Made by a program: the position numbers and the translations under genes. 64,000 nt of DNA from Daldinia sp. FL1419 (lineage: Eukaryota > Ascomycota > Sordariomycetes > Xylariales > Hypoxylaceae). The stretch lies in NCBI GenBank assembly GCA_025201765.1, contig MU623466.1:40386-104385 (forward strand), in the 5' to 3' direction. Below the pieces are notes generated by a model that was not told the origin of the DNA, ran no database searches, and saw nothing but the letters and a program-made list of their open reading frames with translations. Shown piece by piece: positions 12,446-23,457 of the stretch (the first letter of the stretch is position 1; each line of letters opens with the position of its first letter).

Positions 12446-13037
12446 CTTTTCCTTCAACTTTGAGATGATATGCACCTTAGGTTAGGTTAATAGGTACCAT
12501 GCCGTTATGTTTATTACTTTGTTCTGTGAGGTTAGAAGTGCAGTTCGTCCGGTCCTTCCTAATGAATGTACCTACTAAGCACGGGCTACCTACCTGCCTA
12601 GGTACATTGTGCTACATAAGGAACCGGATATCGGAACTTCGGATGCTGGAAAGGGCGGAACACCACGACCCCAACCCAAGTACATAGGTAGTACCTACCT
12701 CTTAGCTTACGGATGCCAGGTGGGTCTGTACAATTTCGTTAGGCATCTAGGTACCTAGGTAGGTACCTTGTAGGTAAGTATAACCTATGGAAGCATATTG
12801 CCTTAGTTACCTTGGGTACTCTATTGTACGGTAAACTTATTAGGATGTATTTAAGACCTAACATTCCTGGCGCTGCTCCTATATTGGAATGTGGTATGAC
12901 ATGCTCATCGCCATAATATTAGGAGGTAATATTAGGAGACACAGTTGTTATGTAAAGTCCATTTACCTCTTTCTATAACTACCTCTAGGTAAATTGTAGG
13001 TGCCTACTGGGCGTCTATCTATTCCAGGGTATCTAAT
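12446..13037. other. intergenic, dense in TACCTAGGTA-type repeats
   Basis: This is the promoter side of the Zn2Cys6 regulator and the 3' side of the IDO gene. It holds repeated variants of GGTACCTAGGTAGGTA (for example 12597-12605 and 12747-12780). A 62-codon frame at 12499 carries no motif. Confidence 0.6.
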
Positions 13038-14449
13038 TCATGTTGTCGAAGTCGTGACTCCCGCCAAGTACGTTTCGTCTCGCGTTTGCCTTAGAAAGGG
13101 TATCAACGCTGTTCCCCCAGTCCCAGTTAACTGCCTCTCTGGGCCCTCGTTAGGCCTCGATGATGTAGTAGCTAGATTTACCGTCGTGCCTAGGGTCTGC
13201 TTCCTCGACGGCACAATAATATATCGCGTCACAATTTGCATATGTCTATTTCGAAAGTCTCCGAGAGCTTTAGTGGCGGCTTGAAACGATCGCTGCATCT
13301 GTCTCTCCTTTTCCGAGCTACCTTGCTCGCTTGCAAGCACTTTTATACTACCCATCTGCGATACGCGCTGTAGGAATGTCCTATGCGGCGTCGGCATATA
13401 AGAGCGAACCTCTTCGTGGAAACTTATTGCGACTTCGCCGGTCCTCGAATTTGAGGCAGGGACTGTACGCGTACCACTCCCGGACGAAGTATGTTCGATT
13501 CCAAGAACAATGTCGATAAATTGAATAAGCGAGCTTTGACCGTTGCTACCACCTCTGAGCTGTTTCCAGCATAATATCCCTTGTCCATTTTCGTATAGTA
13601 CTCCGTTAGGAAGCCCCGAAGCAGCCATATTCTTACTCCCAGCTAAATAAGGACGGATCCGGTGGTAAAAAACCATTGGGTCGCATCTTTCATCCATTCG
13701 GTCGAGCAATCTACCAAGTCTCCCAATGCAGCCTTCTAGCTCGTTCAATGCCCTGGTGATCGTCGAGTAATCTTGATGTGGAACCGACTCGAGTGCTTGG
13801 AGCATAGTTGGAATTATACAGGCGCCTTCCGCTTCCATCGCTACCGAGACCGAGTAGAACCAGGACTCGTCTTCCGTACCGCTAAATGTATGCAAGGCCT
13901 TTAGCTTATCGAGGTCTCGAAAGTCCTCTCCGCTACTAGCGAAGTTCCATAAGTTGAGAGCAGCGTAAGTTGCTACCGGTGGAAGATGGAGATGCTCGGA
14001 AACTTGAAGGAATGGTGCTGATATTGACGGAGGAAGGATCTAATTGCTTATTAGCCAGGTAGTTATATCTACATCCAAAGTAAGAAGGCAAGCGATGGGT
14101 TTATCAAGACAAATCATACCTCTGATGCCTTCTCGCCTCCCCAAATGTACCCATGAGTTAAGAACGATAATACTACATAAGCTCGCCGCCATTCTTCTTC
14201 AGTACGCAGTTTATGTGTCGAGAGCACTCTTATGGAATCCACAGCCGTTCGGATCGACTTATTCTTTAACATGGACGGAAGATTATCCATTATAAGCTCC
14301 CAAGGGGCATAATAAGGCTGCGGAAGTCGACATAAAGGCGCTCGCTCAGGAAGGAATCCATTCTTTGATATAGAGTGATTACGGATCAGGTCGTGATGCT
14401 CTGAAGATGTCCCATTATGATCTGGCGAAGGTTGAGTGTGACCCGGCAT
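13038..14449 (-). CDS. indoleamine 2,3-dioxygenase
   Basis: Heme dioxygenase that opens the indole ring of tryptophan to N-formylkynurenine, the first step of the kynurenine route to NAD. Exons 14449-14120 and 14039-13038 are joined across an 80 nt GT-AG intron in phase 0, giving 443 residues. Family landmarks are LPQPYYAPWE near residue 45, RRAYVVLSFLTHGYIWG near 90-106, FYHRIRPYLAGSKN at about 235-247, GGSNGQSSLIQFIDIVLG, FHEEVRSYMPTPHRTFL, the proximal heme ligand in RNRHMQIVTRYI (His about 376) and the GTGGT loop at about 416-420. All are intact, so the enzyme should be active. It is divergent from the bisphosphatase gene, with a 765 bp gap. Fungi often carry several IDO paralogues, and which one this is cannot be told here. 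Confidence 0.94.
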
Positions 14450-15214
14450 TATGAAATACTATAAACACTGGAAGTTTGAATTTGGATTAATATTCAAGGA
14501 CAGAGGTAAATAACAAATAAAATACAAGAATGGCCATCCACGAAGTTATACTCTATTTATTAAAGTGAGCTAAAGGGGTTCGGATGTGTTCGTGCGTCGG
14601 AACTCGGATACCGGATCACGGAAAGGTTCCCAATAACATGAATGGTTTCTATCTTTCGCAACGTGGGCATTGCCGCCTCATATTCTGTTCGATTTCTTGA
14701 ATCAGAACCAAGCTGAATGAGTGGACACATATTCGATATCTTACTATATTAATATACTTTTCGTAAGATGCGCCCTTTGCACTCTAACGCCTCGACGAAT
14801 TACATTGCTTTTTATCCCTACCATACGAATACACAACACTCGATACCATGCTACGATGTATCTACCTGATATGGCGGGGTAGAATAGCTCGTCTTATCGT
14901 TTACTTTATAGGTGTCTTGTAGGTTTATAGAAACCCTATCACTATAGGAATCATGATTTTATGCATTTTAGATGGCTCTCAAGCTGTGTGGGAACAGTTC
15001 ATAGTATGGTGTTGGTCACACTCGTTCGACGACCTAGTTAGGTGGAAAATCAACCCAAAGCTAGCGACTCGCTAGCTGCATATTACTTTTTATTTTGAAG
15101 ACTTAAAATTGCGCGGTTATCCTCGATGCCAGCCAGGTGAAAAGAGGCTCTAACAGTAACTTACTTCAAAACTGGAAGCCTAGACTTTGGGCCCTTGTTA
15201 GCCATCAATTAGAT
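14450..15214. other. divergent promoter region, IDO / bisphosphatase
   Basis: 765 bp between two divergent genes must hold both promoters. I see no gene and no element that I can name with confidence. Confidence 0.5.
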
Positions 15215-16210
15215 ATGGCGGATACCGACTTAACGCATCAATTGCGGTCTGCCGTCCCTGGCCAGGCGTACAGGGGATTAGTTGACTCGGTGTTGCCCGC
15301 TTTAATCGACTGTATATCAGATATCGCTAAATCGCTCAGCACGTCCCATTATGTCTCGCAGGCGGGCAGCGCGAACGCTTTTGGTGATGACCAACTGAAT
15401 GTTGACGTGCTAGCTGAGAACAGCATCCGAAGCGCCATTTCGCGTTGTTCTTTTGTTGTAACCGCCAGCAGTGAGGAGGACCCAGTTGAACGGCAAGTTC
15501 AAATTCAGCGAGAAACCCCGGCCAACAACATCTCTGAGGAGCATTATACAGTAGCGTTTGATCCTCTGGACGGTAGTTCCATAATAGCACCCAATTGGAC
15601 CGTCGGTACAATAATTGGGGTTTGGCAAGGGAAGACAGCTCTTGGCCAACCGCCCTCCAGCAAACTCGTAGCTGCTGTACTCGGTGTCTATGGGCCGCGC
15701 ACTACGGCCATCGTAGCGCTACGCGTTCCCGGCTCCGAGCCAGCATGCCTCGAAGTGGGAATAGGGCCTAACGGACTTCGTGATAGCGAAGTTATTAGGG
15801 CTGCCGTTCGACTAGCAGCGTCGTCGTCTAAAGCTCGTTACTTCGCCCCCGCAAACCTCCGTGCGGCCGCGGACGATGAAAAGTACATGAGTCTAATCAC
15901 TCATTACATCCAGCAAAAATTCACGCTACGGTACAGTGGCGGGCTCGTCCCAGACGTGGTACATACACTAGTTAAGGGTCACGGCATATATATTTCGCCC
16001 GTGACCTCGGCTAGCAAAGCCAAATTGCGGCGTCTATACGAATTGTTCCCTCTTGCACTAATAGTTGAGTGTGCTGGTGGAACCGCGGTTGATCCGGCGG
16101 ACGGGACAAATATACTGGAGAGACCACTGGAAGACCTGAATGAGACGGCAGGACTGATTTGTGGCACAGCCGAGGAGGTGGAATTCGCAAAGAAGATTCT
16201 TCTTAACTAG
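15215..16210 (+). CDS. sedoheptulose-1,7-bisphosphatase / fructose-1,6-bisphosphatase family protein
   Basis: Single-exon phosphatase of the FBPase/SBPase fold, 331 residues from the ATG at 15215. An in-frame upstream GTG at 15137 would add 26 residues without family character. Motifs are ANAFGDDQLNVDVLAE near the N-terminus, TASSEEDP (metal-binding Glu cluster), FDPLDGSSI followed by NWTVGTIIGVW (the Mg2+ loop typical of SBPase), YSGGLVPDVVHTLVKGHGI and ECAGGTAVDPADG near the C-terminus. The resemblance is stronger to plant chloroplast SBPase than to ordinary fungal gluconeogenic FBPase. No transit peptide is seen. Fungi with such genes lack a Calvin cycle, so a role in a riboneogenesis-like or pentose-phosphate route is an inference. 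It is convergent with the GH105 gene, only 95 bp apart. Confidence 0.88.
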   Translation: MADTDLTHQLRSAVPGQAYRGLVDSVLPALIDCISDIAKSLSTSHYVSQAGSANAFGDDQLNVDVLAENSIRSAISRCSFVVTASSEEDPVERQVQIQRETPANNISEEHYTVAFDPLDGSSIIAPNWTVGTIIGVWQGKTALGQPPSSKLVAAVLGVYGPRTTAIVALRVPGSEPACLEVGIGPNGLRDSEVIRAAVRLAASSSKARYFAPANLRAAADDEKYMSLITHYIQQKFTLRYSGGLVPDVVHTLVKGHGIYISPVTSASKAKLRRLYELFPLALIVECAGGTAVDPADGTNILERPLEDLNETAGLICGTAEEVEFAKKILLN

Positions 16211-16305
16211 ATAGTAACCATTATTCAAGAAGCGGAATAGATCAGGTGGAAAATCATGTCGGTCATACATCAGGGAATCTGATAAAATCCGACAGAATCT
16301 GCTAT

Positions 16306-17424
16306 TTAGATAAATACTCTTAGAAATTCAACTAGAGCCATAATAGCCATTGCCTGCCCATACGGCATACTCGTAATCGGGATATCCTTATAGTGCTGTA
16401 ACGTGTGTCCCATACCGGTTCCAAATGATGTATTGAGGAGCTCTCCAGCTGCACCAACATTATCTATCACCGCGCGTATAGCCTTGAGAGCCACTGCTTC
16501 ATACTCCTTCCCGATGTATTTCTTTCTTTGTGCTTTAAGAATGCCAAAGGCAAATCCTGCCGTCGCGCTCGACTCGACGTATGAACCTTGTTCCTCTGGC
16601 TGGTCAAGGAGCGTACGCCACAAACCCGACGGCGTCTGCAGCGGTTTGAGGGCTTCGCATTGCGCATTCAGCGTATCTAAAAGATGATTTCGAATGGGAT
16701 CATTAGCGGGTAGGTCTAGCAATTCCAAAAACTCGGGAATCACTATCGTTAGCCATGCATTCCCTCTGGCCCATAAAGCATTGGCGAAATTGTGGCCTCC
16801 GTCGTGGAATGTCCAGCCGTGAAAGAACAACCCGGACTTCGTGTCAAATAAATATTTGACATGGATCAGAAATTGCCTCTTCGCTTCGTCAACATAATGA
16901 GGCCTATTAAGTAACTTCCCAATCTTGGCCAAGGGCATGACGGTCATCATCAGCGTGTCATCCCACAGCTGTTGGTCGTTCACCTCCAAGTACGTGATGT
17001 GCTGCATGCCGCCGTACTTGGTCCTTTCTAGGTCGTGGTAGGCCCATTCTCCCCAACTATCTAACCAGGGAAGATAGGTTTGGTTTCCCGTTTTCTCGTA
17101 TACATAAGCCAACGTTAGGAATACCGCCATAGTATTGATGTTCTTAGTTGTGCCCCCAGCGGCGAATCGGTTGGCAAACCAATCTTCTATGATTCGAAGG
17201 TATTTTTCGTCTCCGGTAAGCGAGTAATAAGCCCAGATCCCATTGAGGCCGATACCATGAGTCCATTCCCAATCATCCCATCCCTTCGTGTCGATTACAC
17301 GGCCGTCTTCTAGCGTCAGCAAGAATTCTCCTGTCTGATCTTTGATATTCACCAGTCCATCAATAAGGAGCCGGATCTTGGTGTGAACGTCGCTAGACTT
17401 GATTCCGTGGACTTCTGCAGGCAT
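16306..17424 (-). CDS. glycoside hydrolase family 105 (unsaturated rhamnogalacturonyl hydrolase)
   Basis: Single-exon (alpha/alpha)6-barrel hydrolase of about 372 residues that should remove the unsaturated uronic acid left by rhamnogalacturonan or other polysaccharide lyases. Typical GH105 segments are GWDDWEWTHGIGLNGIWAYY, INTMAVFLTLAYVYE, QLWDDTLMMTVMPLAKIG (containing the DD region expected to hold catalytic Asp), FANALWARGNAWLTI, GSYVESSATAGFAFGI and SMPYGQAMAI. The open frame reaches 17523 only through a TTG codon; the first ATG is at 17424 and gives the usual family length. There is no signal peptide, consistent with cytosolic action on imported disaccharides. It is divergent from the MFS transporter, a plausible uptake partner. 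The exact glycan specificity is inferred. Confidence 0.9.
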   Translation of the reverse strand: MPAEVHGIKSSDVHTKIRLLIDGLVNIKDQTGEFLLTLEDGRVIDTKGWDDWEWTHGIGLNGIWAYYSLTGDEKYLRIIEDWFANRFAAGGTTKNINTMAVFLTLAYVYEKTGNQTYLPWLDSWGEWAYHDLERTKYGGMQHITYLEVNDQQLWDDTLMMTVMPLAKIGKLLNRPHYVDEAKRQFLIHVKYLFDTKSGLFFHGWTFHDGGHNFANALWARGNAWLTIVIPEFLELLDLPANDPIRNHLLDTLNAQCEALKPLQTPSGLWRTLLDQPEEQGSYVESSATAGFAFGILKAQRKKYIGKEYEAVALKAIRAVIDNVGAAGELLNTSFGTGMGHTLQHYKDIPITSMPYGQAMAIMALVEFLRVFI

Positions 17425-18709
17425 ATTGGGCAAGGTGAATCTGTAGTCCACAAGACGCCCGTATCTCGAGGGAATAATGGAAGAGGGGTTACCTAGGTAG
17501 GTAATTTTGTCGATATATTCCAAAAAAATTTACCCCTCAAAAAACCAACGGATACACTCGATTTTTTATCAGTCAACCATGAGATGTTTTATGGTAAATT
17601 GAACTCAACGCGCCTCACTCTAGGATACTTGATAATACATGGCGCCCTTTAAGAATGAGGTATGTAGGAAATTCATGCAATCTTTTCATGAGTCAATAGT
17701 GGTGCACCTTTTGGCGTACTCCACCTTGCCTCGTAGCGTCTTGAGTGTCTCCAGTCGTCGGGATATCACCTCGTCGCGATATCCACAACACCTTACGCCA
17801 ACCCCTAGGATTGTGCAAAGCCTCATAATCCAAGATGGGGGACGTACCATCCCACTGCTACAGTACTGCCTACAAGATGCGGACCAACGAAGCACTGTAC
17901 GGGGTCCTTTTAAACCGAAGAAGCACGGTTCTTGGAGTAACGTATCTACATAGCTGATCTTCAATGGGGAATTTGACCCCGATTCCTTTGAGCGTGGCAA
18001 GAATCTCGGTTTAGATGAGCCCGAAGCTAGCTTTGCTGAGGGGGGAAGACCCCGGTGGCCGTAGTCTCATCTCTCCCGAAGAAAGTTGGAGCCCCGTTTA
18101 GAACGGCAGGGTTAACTTGCTTTGAGCCAGTCCAGAGTTCGGAAGGACTCCAAATTTGTCGCCTTTAGGGTTTTATCCCCATCCCCCGGATTTTGGGGAA
18201 TTAGCTCCCAGCTGATCCCCCAGGGAGCCCCCAGACTGCCCAGATTTGCCCCGATTCTATTCCTGATAGCCTAGCACTAAACTAGACGCTATTACCTCGC
18301 CGAATAGAGTTGAGTAATAAGTTCCGAGATGATTCGCTGAATAGCATTCCTGTATGAGAATCCCCGTCCTTGGTGCTAATCCGACGAGGTGGCTCCTGGT
18401 CCGGGCTAATGTAGGCAAATAAGAATTTACGAAATGCTCGGCCACTGACCCCTTGTTGGATAGCTCGCTTGCGGTATCACTGCACCTGTACAAGGTATGC
18501 TTATGCATCGTGTGCTCGATAATGTCGGGTTGTTAATGGCGCGAGACGTGAATAAAAATGCCATCGTCTTCTCAACTCTAACTCTCGCTTCGTCTTCCTT
18601 TTTTCATATCCCTCGTAGGTAGACTTTACCGCGTGGTGCATCTCCTTCGCCATCGAGGCATCCTAAACAAACGTAACCGTAGACAGCACTCCAAACGCAC
18701 AAAATAAGG
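17425..18709. other. divergent intergenic region, GH105 / MFS transporter
   Basis: About 1.3 kb that should carry the promoters of both genes. Two overlapping frames on opposite strands (17639-17953 and 17686-18000) lack any motif and are judged non-coding. A GC-rich stretch (about 17940-18250) with repeated CCCC/GGGG runs is unlike the surroundings. I could not identify it. Confidence 0.5.
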
Positions 18710-20478
18710 ATGTCATCTACGGAGGTTCCAGACCCTGATATGGTCCAGCCTGTGACGCCCCATCAAGATGATACCGCGAAGAGGTACTCGATGGCGGAGA
18801 TCGAGCGGGCGCACTCGGTGCCCGAAGACATCGAGCATAAGGGTGATCATGCGGACTATAGCAAAGTTGACAAAGAAGTTGCCAAGTACTCGTCCGCCAC
18901 CCGAATCGAAATATCACCAGAAGAAAACACTAGGTTACGAAGATTAATCGACAAGAGAATCCTTGTTGTCATGATCACGACATATTTTCTCCAAGCTATC
19001 GACAAAGGCACGCTGTCCTTCTCCTCTATCATGGGCTTGCCAGCGGACACGGGCATGCTTACCCCCGAAGGCAAAGTTAGCCAAGACTTTTCTTGGTTGA
19101 CAACGTGTATTTACATAACCATCCTCGTCGTTGAATATCCACAGGTAAGAGCCATTTTCGTTGCCCTGGATTTCCGATTTCGTCTTAGAAAATGGCTGGA
19201 AAGACATACTAACAGAGAATATATAGAATTATATCATCGCCCGGGTTCCTGTAGCCAAGTACCTTAGTTTTTCCATTATTGCGTGGGGTGCTGTTTTGGC
19301 CTGTCATGCTGCTTGCAAGAATTTCGTTGGGCTAGTAGTCGTCCGTACGCTTCTAGGTCTCTTCGAGTCGGCTTGTCAACCTGCTTTCGTAATCCTTTCG
19401 GCGATGTGGTATAAGCGCGAAGAACAAGCCTCGAGGGTAACTTACTGGTATATGATGAACGGCGCGCAGCAGATTGTCGGCGGACTTCTCGCCTATTGTT
19501 TTACCCTAATCACGGACGGCCCGCTCAGGTCGTGGCAGTGGCTATTCATGGCTTACGGAATCATTTCAGTCTTCTTCGGCCTTTTCGTCCTTTGGTGGAT
19601 GCCTGACTCTCCGATGCGTGCCAAGTGCTTTACTGAAGAGGACAAGCATCTGATGGTTGAGCGAGTTCGAGATAACCAGACTGGGCTGCAGAACCGGGTT
19701 TTTAAAAAGGACCAGGTCTGGGATGCGTTGACTGATCCTCAGACATGGTGCTACGCCGGAATTCAGTTCACCACGACTCTACCGACTAGCGGCCTAGGCG
19801 CTTTTGCGAATTTGATCATTTCTGGAAACCTGGGATTCAGCGATCTTCAGACGCAGCTGTTAGCTATGGTCCTTGGCTTTTATATTATAATGGTACTTCT
19901 AGGTTCGGTTTGGCTTGTAAAGAAGTTCAATCAGAACATCTTGACCATGCTAGGCTTCGTGATTCCGTAAGTAATACCAATTCCAACTAATACGACGTAA
20001 TTACTACTAATACGCCGGGACCAGATCGTTCGTGGGCACTGTTTTGCTCATGACTGTACCTAACGAAACCTTTCCGCAGCATGTGGGATTGCTAATCTGC
20101 TATTACATTACCTTATCATTCTGGGCGGCACAAACCTTGGGTCTCTCCATGATGTCCCGCAATGTTGGAGGACAGACCAAGAAGACCGTGGTAGTGGCCA
20201 CGAATTTTATCTTCTGGTCGGCGGGTAACGCTATCGGTCCACAAGTATTTCTTTCGCGCGAAGCACCCAAGTATCATACGGCCTTTGCAACCCATCTTGC
20301 TTGTTATGCACTTCTAGTTCTGATTCTCTTGCTCTTTCGCTTCTACCTGTCGGGACAAAATAAGAAACGTGACCAGTTGGCTGCAGCAGGTGTTAGCGAA
20401 GCCCGCGACGAGAGATTGACTCATGCTTTTGAAGATTTAACAGATAGAGAGAATCCCAATTTTAGATACGAATATTAG
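18710..20478 (+). CDS. MFS transporter, anion:cation symporter (allantoate-permease-like) family
   Basis: Plasma-membrane transporter of about 542 residues in the Dal5/Tna1-like ACS branch of the major facilitator superfamily. Exons 18710-19144, 19227-19966 and 20025-20478 are joined across introns of 82 and 58 nt, both with GT-AG ends and phases that fit. An acidic cytosolic N-terminus of about 80 residues precedes the first membrane span (ILVVMITTYFLQAIDKGTL). Family landmarks are LVVEYPQNYIIARVPVAKYL across the first junction, VVRTLLGLFESACQPAF, WYKREEQASRVTYWYMMNGA and WWMPDSPMRAKCF in the central loop. About 12 spans are expected. The substrate cannot be read from sequence; a small organic anion or acidic sugar is likely. 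Its divergent arrangement with GH105 suggests import of pectin-derived disaccharide, as inference only. Confidence 0.92.
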
Positions 20479-20892
20479 AGAATCGTATATTCGAAGGTCG
20501 GGAGGGAAAGGAGGGAGGTCTCGGTTTTATACATACAAAGAATATAGGTACCTAGAATCGTGTCTAAGAAGGCTGGATGTAGCGCTCTGAATCGATTTGA
20601 GTACCCGGCCTAATGTATCTTGCCCATAACCTTTTAATATGATAGGTGTAACCTGTTTGCTTCCATTATATGAATGATTAGGAAGCTTGGCGGGATGCCA
20701 CTTCGTACTTTTATAGGAGGCGCCCGCATTTATACAAATATGCATGTAGGTACCTCAAATACCTGAATACATGTCCATATTGAGGAGGTACATAGGTACT
20801 TGCCTAGCATATAGGCAGGGCGTGAATAAGTACTACATACCTACGGATACTTATGTAATTTATATTAATATATTAAATATTTATAATTTGAA

Positions 20893-21339
20893 TACAAAGG
20901 TCCGGGCCAAAAGTCTTGCACATGCCCCATAAAGAATTATAGTGCATATAATTTTTTACCAAAAAATCAAATATTTCAAATTTTATACTTTTAAAATTCA
21001 AATTTAAATAACTTAATATAAAAAATAAATAAAATTAATTAGTTTTTTATTTTAAATTTTATTATATTTATTATTATATAAAATTAATATTAAAAATAAT
21101 TATATTTTATATTAGATGTTTTTTTTAAAAAAAATATATAATATATTTTATTTTATTTATATTATTATAATAAGGGTGAGATGGACCCACATGACTTAGT
21201 CATGTGGCTCCAGGATTCATTCTCTAAGAGAGTTTAGTGTTTGTAAAAAAAAAAAAAAAACTTAGCTTTTAATACATCATCCTTTTGCAATTCAACAATA
21301 AGTTGAACATATGCAAGACTTTTGGCCCGGACCTTTGTA
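20893..21339. mobile_element. MITE-like element with 26 bp inverted termini and TA target duplication
   Basis: The two ends are perfect inverted repeats: 20893-20920 begins TACAAAGGTCCGGGCCAAAA and its exact complement is 21312-21339. The outermost TA on each side fits the target duplication of Tc1/mariner-type elements, so the element proper is 20895-21337 (443 bp). The interior is extremely AT-rich with no open frame. It holds a 21 bp perfect hairpin (21187-21207, arms CCACATGACT) and a run of 16 A (21245-21260). Non-autonomous: no transposase is present. The AT bias with intact termini suggests a short, possibly RIP-altered derivative. Confidence 0.85.
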
Positions 21340-21617
21340 CATATTTAAATAAATATTTTAGGTTTAAGTACCTAGGTAGCGTGGACTTTACCAAATTAGT
21401 ACCCACGTACTTAGGTACCTACCTAATGGGATTTTCTTTCCTTAGTAACCTCCTTGGTTGATTTCGTCAAGCTTCATTTCTTCATTTCCATAGCTTCTGC
21501 CTTCACATCCCAGCCTTCGTACCTTTTACTAATTGAACCTTTGCCATTGATTCGGAACTATCAAATGGTTCTAAGAGGCTTTTAATTCCCCTATCCTCGT
21601 CGAATATAATCTTAGAT

Positions 21618-22643
21618 ATGGATTATCGATCGCCTTCGCGAGAGCGCTACCAGTCGCGTTCCCCAACCCCCAAGTCGCGTTATTCACAATCGCCTTCTCC
21701 GGTCCGACGACGACGGTCGCCTACGAGATCCCCATCTCCTGCTCCCCGTAGAAATGGTAGGCTTCGTAGCGATAGCAGAAGCTTAAGCCGTGATCGCGAT
21801 GACCGGGGCAGAAGTGAGAGCCCGCTTAGAGGCAGCACTAAGGTCAGTGAATTTGCTCTAAATATCCCGACAAACCGTCGTCATTGAATGATTTTATATT
21901 GGACATAACTCGGAATTACCGTACTAATTGCAACGGCATATTTAGATCGTAGTCGAGAAATTGACCAAGACTATTAATGAGGATCACCTACATGAGATCT
22001 TCGGCCAGTATGGTCCGATTAGGGATCTAGATATGCCTATGAATCGACAATGTAAGCGAATTCGCGCACATAGTCTTTCTTATAGCAAGCTCGTATAGCT
22101 GATATTACTTTAGATAATACCAATCGCGGTACCGCTTACATTCTCTATGTCCACGAGGCTGATGCCGAATCGGCTATTGCTCACATGCACGAAGCCGTCC
22201 TTGACGGAACAATCATCAATGTTTCTATTGTTCTACCTCGACGCAAATTTTCGCCGTCTCCTCCGACCGCCAGCCGCGGCGCAAATATCGACCCTCGACT
22301 CCCAGCTCCAGGTCCCAGAGGTTCGGCCAGAACGGGTGGTGGAAGGGGGGCTGGGTTTGGCGGGGGAAGACCGCCACGCTCGCCACCTCGTTTTGGTCGT
22401 TCTGGTCGTGATAACTTTGATACCTATCGACCGCGATCGTACTCGAGATCCCGATCTCCGCCTACCCGCCGCAACCGTAGTCCTTCAGGTTCGTACGGCT
22501 CCAGATCTCGGTCTCCTCCGAGAAGGCGAGGTGGAAGGAGGGAAAGCTACAATGATTATGACAATGATAGACGACGAAGTCCTAGTTATGACAGCTTGCG
22601 GGGTCGCAGTCGCTCGCGCAGCCGTGGTAGAGGGTATCGCTAA
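21618..22643 (+). CDS. RNPS1-type SR RNA-binding protein (RRM between RS domains)
   Basis: A nuclear RNA-binding protein of 286 residues, built from exons 21618-21842, 21946-22051 and 22114-22643 (introns 103 and 62 nt, GT-AG). An N-terminal Arg/Ser-rich region with many SP and RS dipeptides (residues 1-75) precedes a single RRM: KIVVEKLTKTINEDHLHEIF (RNP2 strand and helix), YGPIRDLDM, and NRGTAYILYVHEADAESAIAHM (RNP1-equivalent strand). A Gly/Arg-rich stretch and a second RS domain with SRSRSPP repeats end the protein. This RS-RRM-RS order is that of RNPS1, a splicing activator and exon-junction-complex accessory factor. RS domains are expected to be phosphorylated by SR protein kinases. An overlapping open frame (22147-22647) in the third exon is a compositional shadow. 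Confidence 0.9.
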
Positions 22644-23457
22644 TTAAATAACCACCTCTTCAAAAATTTTTATTTTTTTCGCATGTCAGCGGGCGTTTAG
22701 TAGAGGAGGGGAAAGGGGATATGGGGGTAGGAAATATCGAATCATGACGAGGAAATCCTCCGGCGGTCGATTATGCATCTGGCAGCATTATGTTCGTCCG
22801 TCTTCCATTAGGCTACCCAGGTTTGGCTGCTTATGATTTTTTTTTCCCCAGGCCGACGTGTCTTGACGCGTCTTTCCTGACACCGATACATATTACGTAC
22901 CCAGAGTAGCTTGCTAAGTAGCACATTCTTGATAATGAAATCGTCCCAACAATTCCCTTAGCTAAGTCGTCGAGAAATTATCCCGATGCCTTGTCTCTTT
23001 AGCATACGATCTTCCCCCCAAATGTTAATTCTAGTATCGGTATACAGTGATTAATCATTAGGTTCGGCTATTTCAAGATTAGGTATGGATCCGTAACTTG
23101 AATAAGTTTCGGCGTTTAGCTCTCGCGGCTTCAAACCTAGCTCATTTTTGCGGATCCTCCAGGTTGTTTTGATCGGTAAGCTATTCAGATCTATTTATTG
23201 CTGATTAATTTTATACATTTGTCATCTATGTCACACTTTCAACTAACATCAATTGTTCTAACCAGGCAGCATACTCATATTTTGGGAAGCATATATAAAG
23301 CGCCGCGTCGATTCTATCAAATGTGCAATATGCCTGGATTAACACAAGCTCAATTTAAGCCGACCTTCGTATACACATACACCAATCATCAACCTACCTA
23401 ATCACCAAGAAGCAACGACTTTACGCTTTTCCGGAAAGGAGTAATAAAGTTGCCAAA
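22644..23457. other. intergenic, SR protein / cupin
   Basis: No gene is recognised. Tandem orientation of the flanking genes implies the 3' end of the SR gene and the promoter of the cupin gene. A T-rich run (22837-22846) and a CT-rich segment are the only visible features. Confidence 0.5.

Noticed and set aside
9903..18000. Regulator, IDO, bisphosphatase and GH105 as one metabolic cluster
   Set aside because: The enzymes have no common pathway and orientations differ; adjacency alone is not enough.
17639..18000. Two roughly 100-codon frames on opposite strands between GH105 and the transporter
   Set aside because: They overlap the same bases, lack motifs and have no family resemblance.
22147..22647. 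166-codon frame over the last exon of the SR protein
   Set aside because: It is a frame shadow caused by the Arg/Ser codon bias; the RRM and RS domain lie in the other frame.
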